Source of the DNA: a bacterium
GTDB lineage: Bacteria; UBP6; UBA1177
Assembly (NCBI GenBank): GCA_017405875.1
Contig: JAFQZM010000017.1
Coordinates: forward strand, 62,001-126,000
Length of the DNA stretch: 64,000 bases
Direction of reading: 5' to 3'
Program-made: the position numbers and the translations under genes
Shown here: piece after piece, positions 24,686 to 31,885 of the stretch
How the letters are laid out: every line of letters begins with the position of its first letter
Position numbering within the stretch: position 1 is the stretch's first letter
The notes under the pieces: model-generated
What the model was told of the DNA's origin: nothing
Databases searched by the model: none
What the model saw: only the letters and a program-made list of their open reading frames with translations

Positions 24686-25264
24686 ATGGATGTTTTATAT
24701 AAAGTTGCTTCTCTTTTTAAAGAACTGCTTGATACAGAGTATGTTTTTGTTCTTGGGAAAAAGAATGTCGAAGCAACAATTCATCTGATTTTTCAAGAGA
24801 GACATTTTCCTCATCTTGCAGGCTTGCAGCATCTTCCAGACCTTGTATTTTTGAAGCAGGATAACAGAATCATCTTTAATGAACTCATAAATCGAAGAAT
24901 AAAAATAGAAGATATTCAAAAATCGCTGTTTTATAAAAGTATAGAACGGAGACTTGCTACACTGCCATCTTTGCAGGCTTTGTTGGACAGCAATAAGACA
25001 ATTTTTAAATACAACAAGCAAAACAATAATTTTTCTCTGATAGATGCTGATTATCTGCTTGAAAACACTTCCGAAAAACAAACAATTTATATTTTTCTTG
25101 CTGAAAATCAGGATAGCAATTTTTTCTGCCGTTCATTTTTTCCGAAAGACAAAAAAGATTATTCGGTCGGGCAAACGAGATGGACTCTGCTTTTCAAGAA
25201 GAAAATCAATAAATCCACGAAGACTGAAGAAGTTTTGTTCCGTCATAAAAATTTTAAGGGATAA
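24686..25264 (+). CDS. PBECR4-type nuclease domain protein (Barnase/EndoU/ColicinE5-D/RelE-like)
   Basis: 192 residues. The pattern ERHFPHLAGLQHLPDLVF (about 38-55), then KSIERRLATLPSLQALLDSN and a late RSFFPKDKKDYSVGQTRWT segment with LLFKKKI, matches what I recall of the phage-type Barnase-EndoU-ColicinE5/D-RelE-like nuclease family 4. These are predicted RNases of mobile elements and conflict systems. Base composition is clearly more AT-rich than its neighbours. It follows a promoter, a structured RNA candidate and a terminator, and is bracketed by repeat copies B and C; together this looks like a laterally acquired cassette. No protein antitoxin gene is adjacent. The family call is from memory of motifs, and the activity is unproven for the family. 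Confidence 0.65.
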   Translation: MDVLYKVASLFKELLDTEYVFVLGKKNVEATIHLIFQERHFPHLAGLQHLPDLVFLKQDNRIIFNELINRRIKIEDIQKSLFYKSIERRLATLPSLQALLDSNKTIFKYNKQNNNFSLIDADYLLENTSEKQTIYIFLAENQDSNFFCRSFFPKDKKDYSVGQTRWTLLFKKKINKSTKTEEVLFRHKNFKG

Positions 25265-25290
25265 GTGGCTGTCCGATGCTGTTTGTCTAA
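25265..25290 (+). repeat. Intergenic repeat, copy C
   Basis: 26 bases (GTGGCTGTCCGATGCTGTTT and six more) starting at the base after the nuclease stop codon. It matches copy B at 21 of 26 positions, including an identical final GTCTAA. Confidence 0.5.
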
Positions 25291-25325
25291 AAATGCAGTC
25301 TGTCTGCTCATTTCCGCAACAATTT

Positions 25326-25353
25326 TTGACTTAAATACGATATTGTATAAACT
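25326..25353 (+). promoter_or_regulatory. Promoter of the DUF1566 lipoprotein
   Basis: TTGACT, 16-base spacer, TAAACT, about 45 bases before ATG 25398. Confidence 0.45.
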
Positions 25354-25397
25354 TCCAAACTCGTTCTTTCTTTTAGCAACTGATTTATGAGGAAACA

Positions 25398-26036
25398 ATG
25401 AAAAAAATCTTTATTTTGGTGTTTGCTTTGCTTGTTCTTCTATCCTGCGGTGAGCAGTGGTCGGAAGCCTCAAAAGAAGCTATGACTTGGGAAGAAGCTG
25501 TAAAATATTGTGATAATCTCGGTGAAAAGGGCTATACCGACTGGCATTTGCCGACCATTGATGAACTTAGAGCCTTAATAGTGTACTGCGAAACGACAGA
25601 ACCTATGGGAAATTGTCTGGTGTCCGAAAAAGCAGAAGTGTGCAGGATAAGAGAAACGGAAGAATTCGAATGTTTCACGGCACCTGATTGCTATGCTCCA
25701 AGCAACACAAAACATGAAGAACTCAATCATCTTACATGGGACGATTTGAACCCTGCTCCAGTTAAACTTGCGCAAGATGCAAATTCCAATCCGCTTGAAT
25801 ATTGCATAAACTGTCTTACTTTCAGTGCAGACAATACGCAGTGCAGAGAGTGTGCCGACTGCAAAGGTTGTCAGGACGGAAAAAATCACAGCACTTTCGG
25901 TGATACTGGATGGTTCTGGTCTTCTTCGGCACGTTCGGAAGATGCTATTGTCGCTTTCCGGGTTAATTTCGACACAGGAGAAGTCGGAAATTACAATAAA
26001 GATCATAACGCCAAAGTCCGTTGTATAAGAAAATAG
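25398..26036 (+). CDS. DUF1566 (Lcl C-terminal-like) lipoprotein with cysteine-rich insert
   Basis: 212 residues. Lipobox LLSC (C17), then the DUF1566 pattern: MTWEEAVKYCDNLGEKGYTD, WHLPTIDELRALI, and near the end GWFWSSSARSEDAIVAFRVN and KVRCIRK. The domain is common on the surface of Gram-negative bacteria of this kind; in Legionella Lcl it takes part in glycosaminoglycan binding. Odd: between the halves is an insert with ten or so cysteines (CRECADCKGCQDGK), which could bind metal or form a disulfide knot. Composition is AT-rich compared with sppA downstream. Probably outer-membrane, surface-facing; ligand unknown. Confidence 0.8.
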   Translation: MKKIFILVFALLVLLSCGEQWSEASKEAMTWEEAVKYCDNLGEKGYTDWHLPTIDELRALIVYCETTEPMGNCLVSEKAEVCRIRETEEFECFTAPDCYAPSNTKHEELNHLTWDDLNPAPVKLAQDANSNPLEYCINCLTFSADNTQCRECADCKGCQDGKNHSTFGDTGWFWSSSARSEDAIVAFRVNFDTGEVGNYNKDHNAKVRCIRK

Positions 26037-26073
26037 TTCGTCTTTTTGCTGAAACTCCGAATAGAGGTGGTAA

Positions 26074-27870
26074 ATGTGGAATTTTATTAAAAAAGTTATA
26101 ACAAGATTCTTCGTGGTCATCGGTTTTTTGACAGTTCTTAATATTGCTCTTCTTGTCTGGCTCATTTCGAGCATAGATTTTATGGGAGCTAAAAAAGAGG
26201 TGCAGGAAAAAACGCTGCTTACGATCAGCACCGGTGCGATAAGCGGAGACGTATTCCCCGAAACGAACTACATGATGCTGAGTTCGTTTTTGTCTAAGCA
26301 GATCTCTCTTATCGATACTCTGACGGCTGTGAGAAAGGCGGCTGAGGATCCGAAAATTCTGGGAATCTTCATTGATCAGAGCGAACTCAACCTCAGTTAC
26401 GCTCAGGTGGAAGAGTTACGTAATGAGCTGATTTTATTCAAAAATACCGGTAAAAAAGTTTGGGTCTGGAGCGATTCTTACGGCGAATACTCAAGCGGCA
26501 CGAAAAGCTACTACTTGGCAAGTGCTGCTGACAAGATCTTTCTTCAGCCGTCGGGTTTCGTCACTTTCAACGGCATCAGCTCGACTTCGCCTTTCTTAAA
26601 AAATCTGCTTGAAAAGATAAAAGTTGAACCGATCGGCGCGGCGCGGAAGGAGTATAAGACCTACTGGAACATGTACAGCGAGGAAAAATTTACCGAAGCA
26701 CACCGCGAAGCGACGGAAAGCCTTTTAAATTCGATATTCTCCAAAGTCGCGGCGGAAGTCTCCGAAAGCAGAAAGATCCCGATCGACAAAGTTTACGAGA
26801 TCGCTGACAGAGTCACGATGACATCTCCCGAAGCGGTCAAATACCAGTTTGTCGATGCAGTGCGCTACAAAGACGAAGTAGTCGAAGAGATGAAAAATCA
26901 GACTGGTTTTGAGAATAAAATGTCACTTCTTGCCTACAAAAATATCGATAGAGACATTCTCGACATAAAGCCGGTTTCAGGACCGAAGATCGCGGTCATA
27001 GAGATCCCGGGTTCGATCCACCGCGGCGTAAGCGACATGTCACCTTCGGGCAAGCCGGAATCAAGCGGATCGGCGACAGTCGTATCGCTTCTTAAAAAGG
27101 CGTGGAAAGATGAAAATGTCAAAGGAATAATTCTCCGCGTTAATTCACCCGGCGGCTCGGTGATTGCCTCCGAAACTATCTGGAATCAGGTCGAAACGAT
27201 GAAGAAAATCAATGCAAAACCGATAATCGTCTCGATGGGAAGCGTCGCGGCGTCGGGCGGCTACTACGTTTCGATGAATGCCGACAGGATCTTTGCCGAC
27301 CACAATACGATAACCGGCTCGATCGGAGTCGTTATCGGCAAATTCTACACGAAAGACCTCTTCGAATCGCTCGGAATCACCTTTGACAGCGTGACTATCG
27401 GCAAAAACAACGGATTTTTGTCCGCACTTGAAAAATTCACGCCGGAGCAGGAAGAATATTTGAGCAGAAACCTCGACGAAACATATAATACCTTTGTCCA
27501 GAGGGCGGCTGACGGCAGAAAAATGAATGTCATGGATCTCGAAAAATTCGCTCACGGCCGCGTCTGGTCGGGCGGGCTGGCACATTCTAACGGACTCGTT
27601 GATGAAATCGGCGGATTCATGGCTGCATACAGCTACATGAAGGAAAAAATCGGCGTTCCTGACTGCCAGTTTGTCAAATACCCAGACACAAACGGGCTCC
27701 TCAGCCTTTTCCAGGATGAGGAAGAGGAAGAAAACCAGTCGGATTCAGTTCTCGGCACGATCAACCGCTTTGCAGCGACACTTTTCAAAGCTGCAACGCT
27801 TGTAAACCGCGAGATCAGAATGCAATCCGAAGAAGTGATGCAGAGCAGGGAAGAATCGGTGCTGGAGTAA
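26074..27870 (+). CDS. sppA: Signal peptide peptidase SppA, 67-kDa type (protease IV)
   Basis: 598 residues, the long tandem-domain form. N-terminal TM anchor (about 10-32), then two ClpP-like domains. The catalytic lysine is K195 in ARKEYKTYW of the N-terminal domain and the nucleophile is S394 in GSVAASGGYYVS of the C-terminal domain, as in the E. coli enzyme. NTITGSIGV and GRVWSGGLAHSNGLVDEIGG are also typical. It degrades released signal peptides within the inner membrane. The last 50 residues are an acidic tail not needed for the fold. It is directly followed by the amidohydrolase gene (stop and start touch), so the two form a unit. Confidence 0.95.
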   Translation: MWNFIKKVITRFFVVIGFLTVLNIALLVWLISSIDFMGAKKEVQEKTLLTISTGAISGDVFPETNYMMLSSFLSKQISLIDTLTAVRKAAEDPKILGIFIDQSELNLSYAQVEELRNELILFKNTGKKVWVWSDSYGEYSSGTKSYYLASAADKIFLQPSGFVTFNGISSTSPFLKNLLEKIKVEPIGAARKEYKTYWNMYSEEKFTEAHREATESLLNSIFSKVAAEVSESRKIPIDKVYEIADRVTMTSPEAVKYQFVDAVRYKDEVVEEMKNQTGFENKMSLLAYKNIDRDILDIKPVSGPKIAVIEIPGSIHRGVSDMSPSGKPESSGSATVVSLLKKAWKDENVKGIILRVNSPGGSVIASETIWNQVETMKKINAKPIIVSMGSVAASGGYYVSMNADRIFADHNTITGSIGVVIGKFYTKDLFESLGITFDSVTIGKNNGFLSALEKFTPEQEEYLSRNLDETYNTFVQRAADGRKMNVMDLEKFAHGRVWSGGLAHSNGLVDEIGGFMAAYSYMKEKIGVPDCQFVKYPDTNGLLSLFQDEEEEENQSDSVLGTINRFAATLFKAATLVNREIRMQSEEVMQSREESVLE

Positions 27871-29142
27871 ATGAACATGAACAAAATCCTTCTTAAATCG
27901 GCGGTTGTTGATGTCTGCTGCGGCAACACAACACGCAAGGATATTCTTATCGGTAACGGAAAATTTTTGAAAATCGCTGACAAAGTTTTGGCAGAAGACT
28001 GTGACGGGTGCGAAGTCGTTGACTGCTCGGATTTTGCGGTGCTTCCCGCATTTTACAACGGACATACCCACGCGGCGATGACGCTTTTGCGCGGTTATGC
28101 CGACGACATGGAGCTTTCCCGCTGGCTGAACGAATACATCTGGCCGTTCGAAGCGAAACTCACCGATGAAGATATCGAAATCGCAAGCAGGCTCGCAGTT
28201 CTGGAAATGATAAAATCGGGAACAGTTTTCTTTTCCGACATGTACTGGCACCGCGAATGGACGATGAAGGTCGTCGAAGAAATGGGTATCCGCGCAACGA
28301 TCGGCGTCACGATTTCCGACATGCTGACGCCTCCTGACGAGCTTGAAGAAAATTTTGCCTTTCTTGCGGCTCATACAAAAGAATCGGAGCGCGTTCACCT
28401 TGCAGTGATGCCTCATTCGGTTTATACCGTGAGCGAAAAAGTGCTCAGACGCTGCATTGAAATCGCCCGTGCTGAAAATTATATCCTTCACACTCATCTT
28501 TCGGAAACACAGAAAGAGGTCGATGACTGCATTAAGCAATACGGCTGCACTCCTGTGCGGCTTTTCGAGCGTCTGGGCGGGCTCAGAGACAACCTTATTG
28601 CCGCGCACTGCGTTCATTTTACAGATGAAGATATGAAAATCTTTGCAGATTCCGGGGCAACAGCCGTGCTGAACCCGTGTTCGAACCTGAAGCTTTCAAG
28701 CGGGATCCCGCAGATTCAGAAGCTGCTTGAAGCTGGGATAAAACTTGCGCTCGGAACGGACGGAGTTTCGTCAAACAACAACCTCGATATGCGTGAAGAG
28801 ATGAAATTTGCTGCTCTGCTGGCTAAAGTCTGCGGTTCTGCCGAGACACTTCCGGCGCATGACGCACTTAAAATGGCGACTTCAAAAGTGGCGGAAACTT
28901 ACGGGATCAACGCCGGAACTATCGCTGAAGGAAAACTTGCCGACTGTATTTTAGTCAGTCTGAATGACGAGCGCATGGTTCCCTGTCACGACCTTGTGAG
29001 CAACTGGGTCTACGCCGCAGATTCCAGATGTATCGATTCAGTCATCTGCAACGGAAAATTCGTTATGAAAAACCGTCATGTCGACGGTGAAGAAGATATT
29101 CTGAAAGAGGCTGCAGCCTGCGCCGCGCGCCTGACACACTAA
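27871..29142 (+). CDS. Amidohydrolase, S-adenosylhomocysteine / 5'-methylthioadenosine deaminase-like
   Basis: 423 residues. Metal-dependent hydrolase of the MtaD/SsnA/ATZ-TRZ group: NGHTHAAMTLLRGYADD (first metal histidines and substrate loop), LHTHLSET, AAHCVHFTDED and ALGTDGVSSNNN carry the expected His/Glu/His/Asp ligands; the C-terminal ADCILVSLNDERM is usual. Members deaminate SAH, MTA or adenosine to inosyl compounds and thereby recycle SAM by-products; that would complement metK in this genome. ATG 27871 and ATG 27877 are both possible; the latter has the better distance (9 bases) to GGAG. Its stop overlaps by four bases the convergent yihY stop. Substrate choice is inference. Confidence 0.85.
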   Translation: MNMNKILLKSAVVDVCCGNTTRKDILIGNGKFLKIADKVLAEDCDGCEVVDCSDFAVLPAFYNGHTHAAMTLLRGYADDMELSRWLNEYIWPFEAKLTDEDIEIASRLAVLEMIKSGTVFFSDMYWHREWTMKVVEEMGIRATIGVTISDMLTPPDELEENFAFLAAHTKESERVHLAVMPHSVYTVSEKVLRRCIEIARAENYILHTHLSETQKEVDDCIKQYGCTPVRLFERLGGLRDNLIAAHCVHFTDEDMKIFADSGATAVLNPCSNLKLSSGIPQIQKLLEAGIKLALGTDGVSSNNNLDMREEMKFAALLAKVCGSAETLPAHDALKMATSKVAETYGINAGTIAEGKLADCILVSLNDERMVPCHDLVSNWVYAADSRCIDSVICNGKFVMKNRHVDGEEDILKEAAACAARLTH

Positions 29143-30041
29143 TTTTTTTCCGGATAGATTTTCGACAAAGTTTTTATAAATTCCATGCAGAGAAGAAGTA
29201 TCAGCGCGCTGTAGTAGACCCAGAGTATGCTTGTGATTATCCAGGCCGCCGAGCCATAGATGAAAGAGAAGTTCGATATTTCGGTTATATAGAAATTATA
29301 CAATAATTTCGCGGCATTCCACAAAACGCTGAAAAGAAGCGCGCCGCAAAGTATTGCCTTTTTCGAAAGTTTTATTCCGTAAGTGAAATAGTTGATGAGT
29401 ATCCAGAAAAACAGGATTATAATTACAGTTGAAACTGCGAAACTGTATGTCTGACCGCTTGAAATCACGTCGATGAGGTTTTGCAGGATCGGAATTTTGT
29501 TGGCAATGTTTCCTGCAAATGAAAGAAAAAGACTCAAAAAATACTGGACGAAAAATAGGACGATCGCGAGTGTAAGCAGAAAAACCGCCCCCATGAGCCT
29601 TGAAAGGATGAAATTTATCGATTTTCCGCCGAAAATCCTGAAAAAAGAGTAGTGCAGAGTCGAAAAAAGGAGTGTTGCAGAAACTGCAAGCGAAACAAGA
29701 CCGATAGTCGTGAGTCCAGCTTTGTAGTTTGCGATGTCTACTACGCTCGAAACATATTTTTCACTTAAAAACGGGATCGCCATATTGAGCGAATCCATGA
29801 TGTAGGAAATAAGCTGCTCTGATGTTAAATTGTGAATATCTTTAATGTAATCAACGATGTATCCGACTGATGCACCTAGCAGGATTAAAAACGGAATGAA
29901 GCTCAGAAGGAAGTAGAAACTTATCGCCGCAGTGAAAGTGAAGCAGTCGTCGTTGTAAAAACCGAATCCCGTTTCCCATATGACTTTCAGGAATCTGTTC
30001 TTTTCAACTGTGTCGAAAAATTTCTTTTTCAGGTTGTCCAA
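29139..30041 (-). CDS. YihY/BrkB family inner membrane protein
   Basis: 300 residues starting at TTG 30041, with AGGAG seven bases upstream. Six or so transmembrane helices and the family sequences FTFTAAISFYFLLSFIPF near residue 35, FFVQYFLSLF in the middle and FIYGSAAWIITSILWVYYSA before the last helix. The family was once annotated as ribonuclease BN, wrongly; its function is unknown, with transport or envelope roles suggested. Convergent with the amidohydrolase gene. Confidence 0.9.
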   Translation of the reverse strand: MDNLKKKFFDTVEKNRFLKVIWETGFGFYNDDCFTFTAAISFYFLLSFIPFLILLGASVGYIVDYIKDIHNLTSEQLISYIMDSLNMAIPFLSEKYVSSVVDIANYKAGLTTIGLVSLAVSATLLFSTLHYSFFRIFGGKSINFILSRLMGAVFLLTLAIVLFFVQYFLSLFLSFAGNIANKIPILQNLIDVISSGQTYSFAVSTVIIILFFWILINYFTYGIKLSKKAILCGALLFSVLWNAAKLLYNFYITEISNFSFIYGSAAWIITSILWVYYSALILLLCMEFIKTLSKIYPEKN

Positions 30042-30056
30042 AGCGCTCTCCTGTAA

Positions 30057-30106
30057 AACCTCACCCCTTTTGTTCCCCTCTCCATTGTGGAGATGGGTTA
30101 GAGGTT
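30057..30106. repeat. REP-like palindromic element
   Basis: AACCTC (30057) pairs with GAGGTT (30106), with ACCC/GGGT inside and a perfect 6-bp TCTCCA-TTG-TGGAGA apex. The sequence resembles palindromic elements scattered in many bacterial genomes. It lies between the end of the efflux operon and the yihY start and may act as the operon's 3' hairpin. Confidence 0.5.
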
Positions 30107-30161
30107 AGGTCAAAACTGAGGAATTTTAATGTTGTTGTTTTATTTCTCAACTTTTTGTGGT

Positions 30162-30185
30162 GTGACGGCGTGACGACGTGACGAT
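30162..30185. repeat. Three tandem copies of GTGACGNN
   Basis: GTGACGGC, GTGACGAC, GTGACGAT in direct succession, ending one base before the tolC-like stop codon. A short tandem repeat in non-coding DNA; no function is evident. Confidence 0.6.
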
Positions 30186-30186
30186 C

Positions 30187-31563
30187 TTACAGCTCGCTTC
30201 CTGTGATTATCGCGAGTTCGTCGAGTGCGATTTTGTATTTGTAGAGGTTTGCGATCTCTTCGGTTTTCGATTTTTTGACCATGAGCTGTGCGTTGAGTAA
30301 CTCGGTTTCGGTGGTCATCTGCTTTTCGAATTTGGCTTCCTGAATTTTCTGCGTAAGTTCTGCCGATTTGATCTGCGTCTTGTTCTGTTCAAGCGCTTTT
30401 TCAAGGACTTTGATGTCAGCCAAAAGTTTTTTGACCTGAAGTGTCATGTCCTTTTTGAGTTTTACGCTTTCAAGTTCGGTAGAAACCGACGAAGCTTTTA
30501 CAGCCTGATATTCGTAATACTGTCTTGCGGTGTCGAAGCCGAATTCCCATCTTGCGACTGCGCCGAAGAACATGACTCCTTCGGGGTTGATGAGGGTCGA
30601 ATCCCAGTTTTTCTTGAATCCGAAAGTAAGTCCAACCTGCGGAATGAAAGTCTGTACCGCCCTTTTGTTGAGTCTCTCCTGGATCTCGATATTTTTGTTC
30701 ACCATCTGCATTTCAGTGCGGTTGCTTGCCTGCTCTGCGATGATCTCGTCTTCGCTTTTCGTGATTTCGCGGAATTCAGGCTTGTCGTATTTGATCTCGA
30801 AGCTCTCTTCATCGCGGTTCATGAACATTGCAAGCGCCGCTTTGATTACCGACTGGTTTCCCTGATACTTTTCTTTTTCAACTTCCAGAGAGGCTCTTTC
30901 AACCTGGATTTTAAGGAGAGCAGTCTCGTCAATAAGTCCGGCTTCGTGGAATTTTTTCGCGTTTTTCTCGTAGCGGTCAAGCTGTTCGAACGATTCGTCC
31001 AGAAGTTTCAGAATGTCTGTCAGCATATTGTATGAGTTGTAGACTTTGACGATCTCGAGCTTGATTTTGTCCTTTGTCAGCTCCGATTTCAGTTTCGAAA
31101 TTTCCGATTTCAGCTCAAGAGCCTTGTAACCCTGATAGATTCCCCAGAGCGGAGTGAGCGGCTGAACTACCGTGAGATCAAGTGTTCTCTGGTGTGTCGG
31201 AACGCCGAGGTCGATCTCCATCGGAGGAAGCTGGTCGGGAAGGTCTATCGGAATCGGGCTCGATGAGTTTATCGACTGTTCAAGCAGACCTATCATCGGA
31301 GAAAGATCGACTGTGAGTTTGTCGGGTTCAGGGAAGTATTCGAGTTTGAGCAGTTTCGCTTCGAGTGAAATTGTCGGGAAAAAGCGCATCATGACCGCTT
31401 TCTTTTCGTATTCGTCCTTGCCCGATTTGGAATCTTCCGCCTTTATCGCTTCACTGTTTTCTACTGCGATCGAGATTATTTCATCAATGCCGAGTTCTTC
31501 AGCACTCAGATTGCAAGTGAGCGCAAGTAACAAGCAAAGTATAGAAATTATAGATTTTTTCAT
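30187..31563 (-). CDS. TolC-family outer membrane efflux protein
   Basis: 458 residues from ATG 31563 (GGAGG seven bases upstream); the longer frame into the preceding gene is rejected. Signal peptide (cleaved after LSA), then the two-repeat OEP pattern of long amphipathic helices and short beta hairpins; KLKLEIVKVYNSYN-type and LLNAQLMVKKSKTEEIANLY helices are typical. It forms the trimeric outer-membrane duct of an RND pump. Last gene of the five-gene efflux operon, starting one base after the small protein's stop codon. Confidence 0.9.
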   Translation of the reverse strand: MKKSIISILCLLLALTCNLSAEELGIDEIISIAVENSEAIKAEDSKSGKDEYEKKAVMMRFFPTISLEAKLLKLEYFPEPDKLTVDLSPMIGLLEQSINSSSPIPIDLPDQLPPMEIDLGVPTHQRTLDLTVVQPLTPLWGIYQGYKALELKSEISKLKSELTKDKIKLEIVKVYNSYNMLTDILKLLDESFEQLDRYEKNAKKFHEAGLIDETALLKIQVERASLEVEKEKYQGNQSVIKAALAMFMNRDEESFEIKYDKPEFREITKSEDEIIAEQASNRTEMQMVNKNIEIQERLNKRAVQTFIPQVGLTFGFKKNWDSTLINPEGVMFFGAVARWEFGFDTARQYYEYQAVKASSVSTELESVKLKKDMTLQVKKLLADIKVLEKALEQNKTQIKSAELTQKIQEAKFEKQMTTETELLNAQLMVKKSKTEEIANLYKYKIALDELAIITGSEL

Positions 31564-31564
31564 C

Positions 31565-31885
31565 TTATTCCTCCTTTTTCTCATCGGAATAGACATAATC
31601 TTCACATTCCCATGACGCGGCAAGAATACGCTCGTTTTCGTTGACGATTTCCGTATTCATTCTGCGGATTGTATCGAGCAGTTCTTTGCATTTTTCGGGA
31701 GTTACCTGCAGAAAAATTACCGCGTTCGTTCCGGGCCATACCGAAGTATTCATCCTCGGGTTGCCGTGTTCGAAAGAGCCTGCCGTGTCTTCAACGATCT
31801 GGAAAGTCTTTATGCCGAGATTTCTGATCTCTTCAGTAGTCTGTTCGAGTTTGGAAATGTTGCAGCTTATATAAACGAATTTCAT
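31565..31885 (-). CDS. Small ferredoxin-fold (P-II/CutA-like) protein of the efflux operon
   Basis: 106 residues, GGAGG before the ATG, four-base overlap (ATGA) with the RND permease gene. The alternation MKFVYISCNI - helix - IKTFQIVEDTAGSF - NAVIFLQVTPEKCKELLDTIRRMN is a beta-alpha-beta pattern like that of P-II, CutA and DUF3240 proteins, some of which sit in efflux operons. No TM or signal peptide, so cytoplasmic. A trimeric regulator that reads a metal or metabolite and touches the pump is plausible. Not assigned to a family with certainty; two cysteines (C8 and that in AASWECED) could bind metal. Confidence 0.7.
   Translation of the reverse strand: MKFVYISCNISKLEQTTEEIRNLGIKTFQIVEDTAGSFEHGNPRMNTSVWPGTNAVIFLQVTPEKCKELLDTIRRMNTEIVNENERILAASWECEDYVYSDEKKEE

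Noticed and set aside
23068-25290. Integron attC sites or an integron cassette array
   Set aside because: The repeats follow ORFs but lack GTTRRRY/RYYYAAC ends and imperfect palindromic form; no integrase is present.
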